In this document: positions 9,001 to 16,242 of the stretch, piece by piece | Layout: every line of letters begins with the position of its first letter | How positions within the stretch are numbered: the stretch's first letter is position 1 | Assembly: GCF_003259365.1 (NCBI RefSeq) | Contig: NZ_QLLY01000012.1 | Span: forward strand, 5,089-69,088 | DNA length: 64,000 nucleotides | Source: Streptomyces sp. PsTaAH-137 | GTDB lineage: Bacteria > Actinomycetota > Actinomycetes > Streptomycetales > Streptomycetaceae | Direction: 5' to 3' | Translations under genes and position numbers: made by a program | Notes under the pieces: model-generated | What the model was told of the DNA's origin: nothing | Databases searched by the model: none | What the model saw: the letters and a program-made list of their open reading frames with translations, nothing else

Positions 9001-9801
9001 GTCGTCGCGCATCAGCGGCAGTCGGCGGTCGAAGCCGCCGAGCTGCTCGAAGACGTCGCGGCGGATCAGCATGCCGGCGGTGGACACGGACAGGACGGGC
9101 CGCACGTGGTCGTGCTGTCCCTGGTCCTGCTCGCGGCGGTCCAGGCCCGTCCAGCGGCGTCCGGAGTGGGCGACGGAGACGCCGACCTCCAACAGCTGCC
9201 GGCGGTCGTACCAGCCGCGCAGCTTGGGGCCGACGATCGCGACGTCGGAGCCCGCCTCGCGCTCCGCCTCGACGACGGCCAGGAGCTGGGCGAGCGCGTC
9301 GGGTTCGGGCGCGCAGTCGTCGTGCAGCAGCCACAGCCACTGCTCGGGCTCGCCGTGCGGGAGGTCCGGCAGGTCGTACGCGTCGTCGCGCCAGGAGCGG
9401 CTGACGGGGTCCCAGCCGCTGGGCCGCTTCAGGTACGGCAGCTCTTCGGGCGTGAGGACCCCGGCGCTGCGCACCGCCTCCTCGACGGCCTGGCCGAAGC
9501 CGGTGCGGCGGGCGAGGTGCAGGACGCGCTCGTCGCCGATCGCGCGGGCGACGAGGGCCGCGGAGTCGTCGGCGCTGCCGGTGTCGGCCGCCACCGCGTT
9601 CTGCACCGGGCGCTCCTGGCCGAGCACTCCTGACAGAACGTCGGGCAGCCAGCGCGCGCCGTCGTGCGAGACGAGGACGGCGGTGACGACATGCCTGGGG
9701 AACTCGGGGGCGCTGCTCGGGTCGAGCCCTGCGGCGTGCCCCGGGTTGAACGCGGCGGCGGCAGTGCCGAATTGGTCTGCCGAGTGGCTGTGCACGGACA
9801 T
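6037..9801 (-). CDS. Large membrane glycosyltransferase, GT2 domain plus disordered C-terminal tail
   Basis: The protein has about 1254 residues. Residues 30-330 form a GT-A family 2 domain: VTAVLVSHDGARWLP at the start, and LLHDDCAPEPDAL supplying the acidic metal-binding motif. A membrane region with about 12 hydrophobic segments follows, then an extracytoplasmic beta-rich domain, one more membrane helix and a cytoplasmic tail. The last 120 residues or so are extremely rich in Gln, Tyr, Gly, Asp and Pro, with repeats of the type YDQQ and GYDQH. ATG 9801 is chosen because it begins MSVHSHSADQ; GTG 9840 is in frame and neither has a good ribosome site. It is coupled to the DUF5719 gene. The sugar and acceptor are unknown; a cell-wall glycan role is inferred. 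Confidence 0.88.
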   Translation of the reverse strand: MSVHSHSADQFGTAAAAFNPGHAAGLDPSSAPEFPRHVVTAVLVSHDGARWLPDVLSGVLGQERPVQNAVAADTGSADDSAALVARAIGDERVLHLARRTGFGQAVEEAVRSAGVLTPEELPYLKRPSGWDPVSRSWRDDAYDLPDLPHGEPEQWLWLLHDDCAPEPDALAQLLAVVEAEREAGSDVAIVGPKLRGWYDRRQLLEVGVSVAHSGRRWTGLDRREQDQGQHDHVRPVLSVSTAGMLIRRDVFEQLGGFDRRLPLMRDDLDLCWRAQAAGHRVVVAPDAVVRHAEASSRERRTVDCVGRTASSPHKVDKAGAVYTLLVNARTATLPWILVRLLVGTVLRTVAYLVGKVPGQAFDEITGLLATLLRPGRIMAGRRSRGKGVVDPKELKPLFPPPGATVRLTVEQVAGNLFGADDPETTTAGRHGGGGLESGPGDDEFFEVEQFARLKRIARNPGPLLFVVLLFVSLIACRGLLGGGALAGGALLPAPGDASDLWGRYLDAWHATSTGGTQAAPPYLAVVAALSTVLFGSTGLAITVLLIGSVPLAGFTAYFASRPLVESRLLRAWAAVAYAFLPAATGALAGGRVGTSVLAILLPLIARAGASASGLMNDRGARGSWRATWAYALLLTITTAFTPIVWPMALVLGIALLVVRRDDITAYGLRFLAALGTPLLVLAPWSLSLLPFGFFTEAGLPFGKGSAGALGLLGASPGGPGTMGSLLLVGLVLAALAALLRQERRLAVLSAWTVALVALVFAVLSNSSTWAGPATLVYGIALLAAAALGADGARTRVAEQSFGWRQPVAALIAFAAAAGPLLLAAGWMIRGADGPLERRDPVQVPAFVAEEAGTRDQARTLVLDGDTGDVSYALVRGAGARLGDGELTDAAGENGRLDKVVANLVAGSGADQADQLGGFAVRYVLVRDGAPREMGRVLDSTPGLTRLSQQDGTALWRVDRQVARAVVLPTADSGSTSDDALPVAAGPVDIHTTVGPGKDGRVLRLADQAAEGWTATLDGTPLTKTTVDGWAQGFELPASGGRLDVTYDTPFTHTVWLWAQGALAIVLVVLALPGRRKDIDDDLPEEPVVPAQAVEGEGRRARRLRAQAEAEAEQAAPETQAPVEDGNQADQADQVADIPQQQAYGEWEQPSYAGAEYGAYTAGEQQYQQQGGYGYDQQADPYQAGQYDPYAYGGGYDQQVPYDPQAGYDQHGGYEQQQPAYDQQAPHEPTYDPTYEQHPQRGTGADGEHPDGSQQ

Positions 9802-9965
9802 CGAGGTACGGGCCCCGGTTCGTTGGACTGCGGTGGACACCCGTGGCGCACGGGGGCGCTGGGGTGTCTCGGACGGGACCTCACACTAACGGCTGCCGAC
9901 AACAGCGGCCCGCCGCCTGTGGATAACCCACCTGCGCCGGGCCGTACGTACCGCAAATATGGGGA

Positions 9966-10229
9966 CTAGACAGCAGCCTTCTTCAGCCGCCTGCGCTCGC
10001 GCTCGGACAGTCCGCCCCAGATGCCGAACCGCTCGTCGTTGGCGAGTGCGTACTCCAGGCACTCGGAGCGGACCTCGCACGCCAGGCAGACCTTCTTGGC
10101 CTCCCTCGTGGAGCCGCCCTTCTCCGGGAAGAAGGATTCGGGGTCGGTCTGGGCGCACAGCGCGCGCTCCTGCCAGCCGAGTTCCTCTTCCGTGTCCTCG
10201 ACCAGCAGATCCGAAAACGACTCGGTCAT
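9966..10229 (-). CDS. whiB: WhiB, iron-sulfur developmental regulator
   Basis: The 87-residue protein has the four iron-sulfur cysteines at 25, 48, 51 and 57 in the CX22CxxCX5C spacing, the GIWGG turn at 69-73 and a basic C-terminus (ERERRRLKKAAV). That is the Wbl architecture. The body from GWQERALCAQ to the end agrees with my memory of S. coelicolor WhiB, which is the same length and in the same neighbourhood. WhiB acts with WhiA to drive sporulation septation. A GAGGGG ribosome site lies just upstream of ATG 10229, and a likely promoter is at 10303-10332. WblE-type paralogues are similar, but the context favours WhiB. Confidence 0.9.
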   Translation of the reverse strand: MTESFSDLLVEDTEEELGWQERALCAQTDPESFFPEKGGSTREAKKVCLACEVRSECLEYALANDERFGIWGGLSERERRRLKKAAV

Positions 10230-10302
10230 AGTGCGCCCCTCGTCTAGCCGTGCGTCCCCGTGATGTTGCCGTTACCGATTTCGGCTGAACGACACGAGTG
10301 AA

Positions 10303-10332
10303 ATTACAAGTGTGCCGATCCGGGGCAGTCAA
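10303..10332 (-). promoter_or_regulatory. Candidate promoter of whiB
   Basis: On the minus strand TTGACT (10332-10327) is followed after 18 bases by TGTAAT (10308-10303). The first hexamer is close to the vegetative -35 consensus and the second is an imperfect -10. It lies about 75 bases upstream of the whiB start codon. Confidence 0.45.
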
Positions 10333-10685
10333 GCCGGGATCTGCTATTGGGCCCCTTATTCACTCTGCGGAACCAAGGCTATGCGGAAAGTGTTCAAATC
10401 GGCAAAAACCGTGACACTTGCCAGCGGCCCATTCGACTGATCCCGGCCACCCAAGCCCATGGAGACGCCACACAAGAAGGGACGCCGCAGAGTTTGATCT
10501 CGTTCCGGCGGCGCCCGTGAAGCGAGCCTGATCACATTCAGATCACAGGATCGCAACGACGTTTGCGCGCCGGTTCACTGCGCCAAGTGTCCGCACTCCG
10601 CCCTGAACAAACCTTTCACCAAACAGAACAACCGGAAAGGGCTAAAGATATCTCGCATTCCGGACATTGGGTTGACAGGGGAGGC

Positions 10686-10811
10686 ATGAACCGATGTCCT
10701 GGTGGGCATGCTCGCGAACTTGGCACCCAGGACGACGACCGGCACCGCCGGGTCCGTCTGTGCTGCCCGCGCGCACCACAGCTGTTGCTGTTCCAGCTGT
10801 TGAGTCGTTGA
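10686..10811 (+). CDS. Possible cysteine-containing leader peptide upstream of the dioxygenase gene
   Basis: This 41-codon frame starts with ATG 10686, which is only one base after GGGGAGG (10678-10684). Its centre reads RHRRVRLCCPRAPQLLL. Short Streptomyces peptides of the type RRHVDLCR are known upstream of sulfur-metabolism genes and are thought to sense cysteine by ribosome stalling; the Arg-Arg-Val-x-Leu-Cys-Cys run resembles them. A second start, ATG 10694, has better spacing to the same ribosome site and opens a 54-residue frame ending at 10858. Either, both or neither may be real. The context, a cysteine-degrading enzyme 150 bases downstream, is the main support. Confidence 0.3.
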   Translation: MNRCPGGHARELGTQDDDRHRRVRLCCPRAPQLLLFQLLSR

Positions 10812-10852
10812 GCCTCGGGCTCCGACCGCGTCTCCTCCTCTGCACGACCTCC

Positions 10853-10879
10853 GCATGACCTGCATGACCTGCATGACCT
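10853..10879 (+). repeat. Short tandem repeat, three 9-base units
   Basis: GCATGACCT occurs three times in direct succession, with a related GCACGACCT at 10842. It lies in the untranslated leader of the dioxygenase gene. Function unknown. Confidence 0.7.
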
Positions 10880-10964
10880 GCAAGAACTCTCTCTCGGCAT
10901 GCTGCATGGCCCGTCTGCAACGACCCGTCTGATCGACCTGTACGACTGAGGAACCCCACACTCG

Positions 10965-11459
10965 ATGAACAGCGACAGCGACCTCCAGATCGCCGGCGAC
11001 ATCCTCGAAGTCCCCCACCTGCTCCAGCCCGCGCGGGAACACCCCGAGACCGTGGCCGAGTTCGTCGGCCTCGCCCGCTCGATCGCCGCCGACCGCTCCC
11101 AGTGGGAGCACCTGGTCGAGTTCGACGCGACGACCCGCTGGTACCACCGGCTGCGCACCGGACCCGGCTACGAGGTGTGGCTGCTGTCCTGGGTGCCCGG
11201 GCAGGGCAGCGGGCTGCACGACCACGGCCGCTCGTCGGGCGTGCTGACGCTGCTCCAGGGGGAACTGACGGAGCGTTCGGAGCGGGGCGTGCGGACACTC
11301 GCGGCGGGCGCGCAGCGGGTGTTCGCGCCGGGGTATGTCCACGAGGTGGTGAACGACTCCCTCGAACCCGCCGTCAGTCTGCACATCTACTACCCCGGCC
11401 TCACCGACATGCCGATGCACACCGCCGCGTGCTCGGTCGCCGCGGAGGCCGCTGTCTGA
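10965..11459 (+). CDS. Cysteine dioxygenase family cupin protein
   Basis: This 164-residue cupin fits the bacterial cysteine dioxygenase family, which oxidises cysteine to cysteine sulfinate with a non-haem iron. The 3-His iron site is visible: His85 and His87 in LHDHGRSSG and His126 in GYVHEV. Arg62 in WYHRLRTG is placed like the substrate carboxylate-binding arginine of rat CDO. GAGGAA precedes the ATG at a normal distance. The coding end is covered by a 13-base tandem repeat. The natural substrate could be another thiol acid, so cysteine is family-based rather than proven. Confidence 0.88.
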   Translation: MNSDSDLQIAGDILEVPHLLQPAREHPETVAEFVGLARSIAADRSQWEHLVEFDATTRWYHRLRTGPGYEVWLLSWVPGQGSGLHDHGRSSGVLTLLQGELTERSERGVRTLAAGAQRVFAPGYVHEVVNDSLEPAVSLHIYYPGLTDMPMHTAACSVAAEAAV

Positions 11460-11479
11460 GGCCGCTGTCTGAGGCCGCG
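11445..11479 (+). repeat. 13-base tandem repeat spanning the dioxygenase stop codon
   Basis: GAGGCCGCTGTCT is present twice in full (11445-11457, 11458-11470) with a partial third copy. The stop codon TGA at 11457-11459 lies in the junction. The unit is not a multiple of three, so slippage here would change the C-terminus. Confidence 0.8.
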
Positions 11480-11542
11480 GTCCGGGACCGCTGTTCCGAG
11501 ACCGCCCGACGCGGTGTCGGTGCTGCCTGCGATGCTGGGCGC

Positions 11543-12511
11543 ATGCGCATTGTGGTTCTGGCAGGCGGCATCGGTGGTGCCCGGTTCCTTCGCGGTCTCA
11601 AGCTGGCGGCTCCGGACGCGGACATCACGGTCATCGGCAACACCGGGGACGACATCCATCTCTTCGGCCTGAAGGTCTGTCCGGATCTCGACACGGTGAT
11701 GTACACCCTGGGCGGCGGGATCAACGAGGAGCAGGGCTGGGGCCGTACCGACGAGACCTTCAAGGTCAAGGAGGAGCTGGCGGCGTACGGGGTCGGGCCG
11801 GAGTGGTTCGGGCTCGGCGACCGGGACTTCGCCACCCACATCGTCCGTACGCAGATGCTGGCGGCGGGCTTCCCGCTGAGCGCCGTCACCGAGGCGCTGT
11901 GCGAGCGGTGGCAGCCGGGCGTGCGGCTCATCCCCATGTCCGACGACCGCGTCGAGACCCATGTGGCCGTGGATGTCGACGGGGAGCGCAAGGCCGTTCA
12001 CTTCCAGGAGTACTGGGTGCGGCTGCGGGCCTCCGTGGACGCGCAGGCCGTCGTCCCGGTCGGTGCCGAGCAGGCCAAGCCGGCGCCGGGTGTCCTGGAG
12101 GCCATCGCCGAGGCCGACGTGATCCTCTTCCCGCCGTCGAACCCCGTGGTCAGCGTGGGCACCATCCTCGCCGTGCCCGGCATCCGCGAGGCCATCGCCG
12201 AGGCCGGGGTGCCCGTCGTCGGGCTGTCCCCGATCGTGGGCGACGCACCGGTGCGCGGCATGGCCGACAAGGTGCTCTCCGCGGTCGGCGTCGAGTCCAG
12301 TGCCGCCGCCGTCGCCGAGCACTACGGGTCGGGGCTGCTCGACGGCTGGCTGGTCGACACCGAGGACGAGGGCGTCGTGGAGCGTGTCGAAGCGGCCGGA
12401 ATCCGCTGCCGGGCCGTGCCGCTGATGATGACGGACCCGGAGGTGGGCACCGCCGCCGCCGAGATGGCGCGCGTCGCCCTCGCCCTCGCCGAGGAGGTGC
12501 GCGGCGCGTGA
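11543..12511 (+). CDS. fbiA: 2-phospho-L-lactate transferase family enzyme of F420 synthesis (CofD/FbiA)
   Basis: The 322-residue protein transfers a phosphoenolpyruvyl or phospholactyl moiety to the deazaflavin Fo, giving dehydro-F420-0 or F420-0. It begins VVLAGGIGGARFLRGL, the nucleotide-binding glycine loop, followed by GNTGDD and the CofD-specific FGLKVCPDLDTVMYTL. Length is normal. ATG 11543 is chosen because the open frame upstream has no homology; the gene would otherwise run into the dioxygenase. The stop overlaps the fbiB start by 4 bases (GTGA at 12508-12511), so both F420 enzymes are made in step. In Actinobacteria the donor is thought to derive from phosphoenolpyruvate. Confidence 0.93.
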   Translation: MRIVVLAGGIGGARFLRGLKLAAPDADITVIGNTGDDIHLFGLKVCPDLDTVMYTLGGGINEEQGWGRTDETFKVKEELAAYGVGPEWFGLGDRDFATHIVRTQMLAAGFPLSAVTEALCERWQPGVRLIPMSDDRVETHVAVDVDGERKAVHFQEYWVRLRASVDAQAVVPVGAEQAKPAPGVLEAIAEADVILFPPSNPVVSVGTILAVPGIREAIAEAGVPVVGLSPIVGDAPVRGMADKVLSAVGVESSAAAVAEHYGSGLLDGWLVDTEDEGVVERVEAAGIRCRAVPLMMTDPEVGTAAAEMARVALALAEEVRGA

Positions 12512-13803
12512 GCGAACTGCGCGTATGGGCCGTGCCCGGCATCCCCGAGGTGCGCGAGGGCGATGACCTGGCCAAGCTGATCGCCGCCGCGGAGCCCGGG
12601 CTCGTGGACGGCGACATCGTGCTGGTCACCTCGAAGATCGTCTCCAAGGCGGAGGGGCGGATCGTCCGCGCCGACGACCGGGAGGCAGCCATCGACGTCG
12701 AGACCGTACGGGTCGTCGCGCGGCGCGGCACGCTCCGGATCGTGGAGAACCGGCAGGGCCTGGTGATGGCCGCGGCCGGGGTCGACGCCTCGAACACGCC
12801 GGCCGGGACCGTCCTGCTGCTGCCCGAGGACCCCGACGCGTCGGCCGAGGCCGTGCGGGCCGGGCTGCGGGACGCGCTCGGCGTCGAGGTCGGCGTCGTC
12901 GTCACCGACACCTTCGGCCGCCCCTGGCGCAACGGGCTGACCGACATCGCCATCGGCGCCGCCGGAGTGCGCGTCCTGGAGGACCTGCGCGGCGGCACGG
13001 ACGCGCACGGCAATCCGCTGAGCGCGACCGTGGTGGCCACCGCCGACGAGCTGGCCGGGGCCGGTGATCTGGTGAAGGGCAAGGCCGGCGGGCTTCCGGT
13101 CGCCGTGGTGCGCGGGCTCGGCGGGGCCGTCGTGGCCGAACAGGGCGGCGGCGCACGGGAGTTGGTGCGCAGCGCCCGGGACGACATGTTCCGGCTCGGG
13201 ACCTCGGAGGCCGTGCGGGAGGCCGTGACGCAGCGGCGCACCGTGCGGGCGTTCACCGACGAGGCGGTGGATGCGGGCGCCGTGCGGCGGGCCGTCGCGG
13301 CCGCCGTGACCGCGCCCGCGCCGCATCACACGACACCGTGGCGGTTCGTGCTCCTCGAGTCCGAGGAGTCGCGGACGCGGCTGCTCGACGCGATGCGGGA
13401 CGCGTGGGTCGCCGATCTGCGGCGGGACGGCAAGAGCGAGGAGTCCATCGCCAAGCGGGTCCGGCGCGGGGACGTGCTGCGCAACGCGCCGTATCTCGTG
13501 GTGCCGTGTCTCGTCATGGACGGGTCGCACACGTACGGGGACGCCCGGCGGGATGCCGCCGAGCGGGAGATGTTCGTCGTGGCCGCCGGGGCCGGGGTGC
13601 AGAACTTCCTGGTGGCGCTGGCCGGTGAGCGGCTCGGCTCCGCCTGGGTCTCGTCGACCATGTTCTGCCGGGACGTCGTGCGCGGGGTGCTCGATCTGCC
13701 CGCTGCGTGGGATCCGATGGGGGCCGTCGCCGTGGGGCATCCGGCCGCGGCGCCGGCCGATCGGGCGGCCCGGGTTGTTTCGGAGTTCGTCGAGGTCCGG
13801 TAA
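12508..13803 (+). CDS. fbiB: Coenzyme F420:L-glutamate ligase, two-domain FbiB
   Basis: The 431-residue protein adds the gamma-linked glutamates to F420-0. Residues 1-245 are the ligase domain, with DIVLVTSKIVSKAEGR, the TDTFGRPWRNG motif and DELAGAGDLVKGK. Residues 250-431 are a nitroreductase-like FMN domain beginning RRTVRAFTDEAVD. In mycobacterial FbiB this second domain reduces dehydro-F420-0. The full two-domain length is kept. GTG 12508 overlaps the fbiA stop. The gene ends at a repeat-derived hairpin shared with the convergent DNA glycosylase gene. Confidence 0.93.
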   Translation: MSELRVWAVPGIPEVREGDDLAKLIAAAEPGLVDGDIVLVTSKIVSKAEGRIVRADDREAAIDVETVRVVARRGTLRIVENRQGLVMAAAGVDASNTPAGTVLLLPEDPDASAEAVRAGLRDALGVEVGVVVTDTFGRPWRNGLTDIAIGAAGVRVLEDLRGGTDAHGNPLSATVVATADELAGAGDLVKGKAGGLPVAVVRGLGGAVVAEQGGGARELVRSARDDMFRLGTSEAVREAVTQRRTVRAFTDEAVDAGAVRRAVAAAVTAPAPHHTTPWRFVLLESEESRTRLLDAMRDAWVADLRRDGKSEESIAKRVRRGDVLRNAPYLVVPCLVMDGSHTYGDARRDAAEREMFVVAAGAGVQNFLVALAGERLGSAWVSSTMFCRDVVRGVLDLPAAWDPMGAVAVGHPAAAPADRAARVVSEFVEVR

Positions 13804-13817
13804 GGGGTGTCGCCGGG

Positions 13818-13857
13818 CCCCGCGCCCCTGAGGTGCGCACTTCGTGCGCCGTCTCAT
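13818..13857. terminator. Family 1 repeat remnant with hairpin, between fbiB and the glycosylase gene
   Basis: CCCCGCGCCCCT (13818-13829) is the right half of the family 1 core. GCGCAC (13835-13840) pairs with GTGCGC (13844-13849) around TTC, with TGAG/CTCA outer arms, giving the same structure as at 38-65. The two genes converge here, so it probably terminates both. Confidence 0.55.
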
Positions 13858-14879
13858 CACCACTCCGCGATGTTCACCTTGCGCATCTTCGGGTGTCTCC
13901 GCGGGGGTGAGACTCCTGACAGGAGGATCAGGCGGGCCGCTCGGTGGCGTTGGCCCTCGTACGGGGTCAGGAGGGTCAGCATGTCGGCGTCCGTGGCGTC
14001 GCGGTTGCCCGCGAGGGCGTAGCCGACGATGCCGGGCAGGTGCAGGTCGCCCGTCGTGACCTCGTCCGGGGCGCCGTTCGTGCGCTGGATCGTCTCGGCC
14101 GAGGTCCAGGGGCCGATGCCGGGCACGAGTTCCAGGCGGGCCCTCGCCGCGGCCGGTTCCATCGCCGCGGCTTCCTCCAGGCGGCGGGCCACCTGGGCCG
14201 CGCGGATGATCGTCGAGGCCCGCTTGTTGTCGACGCCCGCCTTGTGCCACTCCCAGGACGGGATGCGGATCCAGGTGTACGGGTCCGGGAAGATCCGCAT
14301 GCGCAGGTCCTGGCCGCCCGCCGGGCCCGGGGCCGGTTCGCCGAACTTGTGGAGCAGGAGCCGCCAGGCGCGGTAGGCCTCGTCCGTCGTGATCTTCTGT
14401 TCCAGGATCGACGGGATCAGGGACTCCAGGACCAGGCCCGTGCGGGTCAGGCGGAGGCCTTGGCGGCGGCGGGCCGATTCGGCGAGCAGGCGGTGGCGGG
14501 GGGCGAAGGGCGCCGGGTCGTCCTTCTCGCCGAGCAGCGTCGGGAGGTGGTCGAGGAACCAGGATGCGCCCGCGCCCCAGGCGTCGGCCCGTACCGTGAC
14601 GGCCGGGGTCGTCGCCGTCAGGCGGAGAGTGGCGGGGCCTTCGGGGGTGCGGCTCGTGCGCCACAGGGTGCCGTCGGGGGTGGCGCGGAAGGTGGGGTCC
14701 GCGGGGCCTCGGCGCAGGGGGCCGAGGGTGAGGCCCAGGTGGAGGGGGGACGGGGGCGTGTAGGTGCGGGTGGTCGGGGCCGCCGTCGGTGTCGTGGGGT
14801 GGGGCACGCGGAGGTCGCCGCCGCGCACTGTGGTGCGGGTGGGTGTCTCGGTGCGGGGGGTGTATCGGCGGCCTGCCAC
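13857..14879 (-). CDS. AlkA-type DNA-3-methyladenine glycosylase
   Basis: This 340-residue HhH-GPD superfamily protein removes alkylated bases from DNA. The C-terminal half has the helix-hairpin-helix LELVPGIGPWTSAE, followed by the segment TTGDLHLPGIVGYAL, whose aspartate is the expected catalytic residue, and DADMLTLLTPYEGQRHRAA. The N-terminal 120 residues are less conserved and include a beta-rich region as in AlkA. The first 40 residues are Thr/Pro/Arg-rich, so the true start may be a little further in. It faces fbiB and overlaps nothing. Confidence 0.85.
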   Translation of the reverse strand: MAGRRYTPRTETPTRTTVRGGDLRVPHPTTPTAAPTTRTYTPPSPLHLGLTLGPLRRGPADPTFRATPDGTLWRTSRTPEGPATLRLTATTPAVTVRADAWGAGASWFLDHLPTLLGEKDDPAPFAPRHRLLAESARRRQGLRLTRTGLVLESLIPSILEQKITTDEAYRAWRLLLHKFGEPAPGPAGGQDLRMRIFPDPYTWIRIPSWEWHKAGVDNKRASTIIRAAQVARRLEEAAAMEPAAARARLELVPGIGPWTSAETIQRTNGAPDEVTTGDLHLPGIVGYALAGNRDATDADMLTLLTPYEGQRHRAARLILLSGVSPPRRHPKMRKVNIAEW

Positions 14880-14978
14880 TGGGGTCCTCTGTCGGGGGGT
14901 GCCCTTAGAGGGTAGGGGGTCGGGACGGGGTGACGGTGGGGAGAGGGTCGCCCCCTCCGCCCCTTCCCGTCCCGAAAC

Positions 14979-15003
14979 CGGGGGCTGCGCCCCCGGACCC
15001 CCG
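14979..15003. repeat. Palindromic repeat, family 3, copy 1
   Basis: The stretch CCGGGGGCTGCGCCCCCGG followed by ACCCCCGG forms a tight hairpin. The same kind of unit, GGGGCTCCGCCCCGGACCCC, occurs at 26422-26441. It lies between the glycosylase start and the nucleotidyltransferase stop. Confidence 0.6.
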
Positions 15004-15043
15004 GTTGTGTTCGTTGTCGGGTGCGGCGCCGTCGTGGCTGGTC

Positions 15044-15070
15044 GCGCAGTTCCCCGCGCCCCTTACGGGG
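15044..15070 (+). repeat. Dispersed repeat, family 1, copy C
   Basis: The complete 20-base core is at 15044-15063 and runs to the base before the stop codon (15071-15073) of the nucleotidyltransferase gene on the other strand. Confidence 0.85.
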
Positions 15071-16153
15071 CTACTGGTCCGAGGAGAAGCGGACCGAGCC
15101 CGGGGGGAGGACAGCGTCGCACCAGATGCGGACTCCTGATCGGAGTTCGTTGTCCGCGCCGACGTGGGCGCCGTCGCCGATCACCGCGCCGGTGAGGACC
15201 GTGCGGGCGCCGACGGTGGCTCCTCTGCCGATGAGGGAGTCCGTGATCACCGCGCCGGGCTCGACGGTCGCGCCGTCCAGGAGGGTGGAGCCGGAGATCC
15301 GGGCGCCCTCGCCCACGCGCGCGCCGGAACCGACGACCGTGCCCTCGGTCAGTTTCGCGTCGGGGGCCACCACGGCCGTGTCGAGGACCAGGCGCTCGCC
15401 GCAGCGGCCGGGGACCGCCGGGGACGGGGCGCGGCCCAGGACCAGGTCGGCCGAGCCGCGGACGAACGCCTGCGGGGTGCCGAGGTCGAGCCAGTACGTG
15501 GAGTCGACCATGCCCTGGAGGTGGGCGCCTGAGGAGAGCAGGTCGGGGAACGTCTCGCGCTCCACCGAGACCGGGCGGCCCGTCGGGATCGTGTCGATGA
15601 CCGAGCGGCGGAAGACGTACGCGCCCGCGTTGATCTGGTCCGTCACGATCTCTTCGGGAGTCTGCGGCTTCTCCAGGAAGGCCGTCACCCGGCCCGTCGC
15701 GTCCGTGGGCACCAGGCCGTACGCGCGCGGGTCCTCCACCCGGGACAGGTGCAGGGACACGTCCGCGCCGGTCGACTCGTGCTCGTGGACCAGGGCCGGG
15801 ATGTCCAGGCCCGTCAGGATGTCGCCGTTGAAGATCAGCACCGGGTCGTCCGGTCCCGATCGGAGGTGCGAGGCGACGTTGCGGATCGCTCCGCCGGTGC
15901 CGAGGGGCTCGACCTCGGTGACGTACTCCAGGTGGAGGCCGAGGCGGGAGCCGTCGCCGAAGTACGGCTCGAAGACCTCGGCCAGATAGGAGGTGGCCAG
16001 GACGATGTGGTCGACGCCCGCCGCTTTCGCGCGCGCCAGCTGGTGCGTGAGGAACGGGACGCCCGCCGCAGGAACCATCGGCTTCGGCGTGTTCACGGTG
16101 AGGGGGCGCAGTCTGGTGCCCTTGCCGCCGACCAGGAGGATCGCTTCTGTCAC
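15071..16153 (-). CDS. Mannose-1-phosphate guanylyltransferase-like sugar nucleotidyltransferase
   Basis: The 360-residue protein has a nucleotidyltransferase domain at residues 1-235, starting ILLVGGKGTRLRPLT with the signature TPKPMVP and the metal-site FNGDIL. A left-handed beta-helix follows at residues 255-345 (hexapeptides such as GARVGEGARISGSTLL). This two-domain form is typical of actinobacterial GDP-mannose pyrophosphorylases; S. coelicolor carries one at this place. With manB it would make GDP-mannose for protein O-mannosylation and envelope glycans. Glucose-1-P thymidylyl- or uridylyltransferase activity is the main alternative. Confidence 0.87.
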   Translation of the reverse strand: MTEAILLVGGKGTRLRPLTVNTPKPMVPAAGVPFLTHQLARAKAAGVDHIVLATSYLAEVFEPYFGDGSRLGLHLEYVTEVEPLGTGGAIRNVASHLRSGPDDPVLIFNGDILTGLDIPALVHEHESTGADVSLHLSRVEDPRAYGLVPTDATGRVTAFLEKPQTPEEIVTDQINAGAYVFRRSVIDTIPTGRPVSVERETFPDLLSSGAHLQGMVDSTYWLDLGTPQAFVRGSADLVLGRAPSPAVPGRCGERLVLDTAVVAPDAKLTEGTVVGSGARVGEGARISGSTLLDGATVEPGAVITDSLIGRGATVGARTVLTGAVIGDGAHVGADNELRSGVRIWCDAVLPPGSVRFSSDQ

Positions 16154-16242
16154 CTGTCGTCTCTGCTTCCTGCTGGGGCCGGCCGAACTGTCTTTCGGCC
16201 GGCCAGTGTATGCAGACCGTTCGAGCAGCCCGGGAGCCGGCG

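Larger units (their letters stand above)
10230..10964. other. 735-base divergent intergenic region, whiB to cysteine dioxygenase
   Basis: It holds the candidate whiB promoter (10303-10332), a possible short leader ORF (10686-10811), and three tandem copies of a 9-base unit GCATGACCT (10853-10879) followed by a diverged half copy. The stretch 10340-10640 is noticeably more AT-rich than the surrounding genes, as expected for a developmentally controlled promoter region. No other gene is supported. Confidence 0.5.

Noticed and set aside
6058..9633. A plus-strand open frame of 1191 codons opposite the giant glycosyltransferase
   Set aside because: It is a shadow of the minus-strand gene: its sequence is Arg/Gly/Val/Asp-rich without any recognisable domain, while the opposite strand has clear GT2 motifs and membrane helices. 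Long antisense frames are expected at very high GC.
10356..10556. A 66-codon minus-strand frame between whiB and the dioxygenase gene
   Set aside because: No good ribosome site, no recognisable domain, and it lies in the AT-richer promoter region; chance is the simpler explanation.
10853..10879. Tandem repeat as a possible CRISPR remnant
   Set aside because: Units are 9 bases long with no spacers, unlike the repeats of about 28 bases with unique spacers in a CRISPR array; no cas genes are present.
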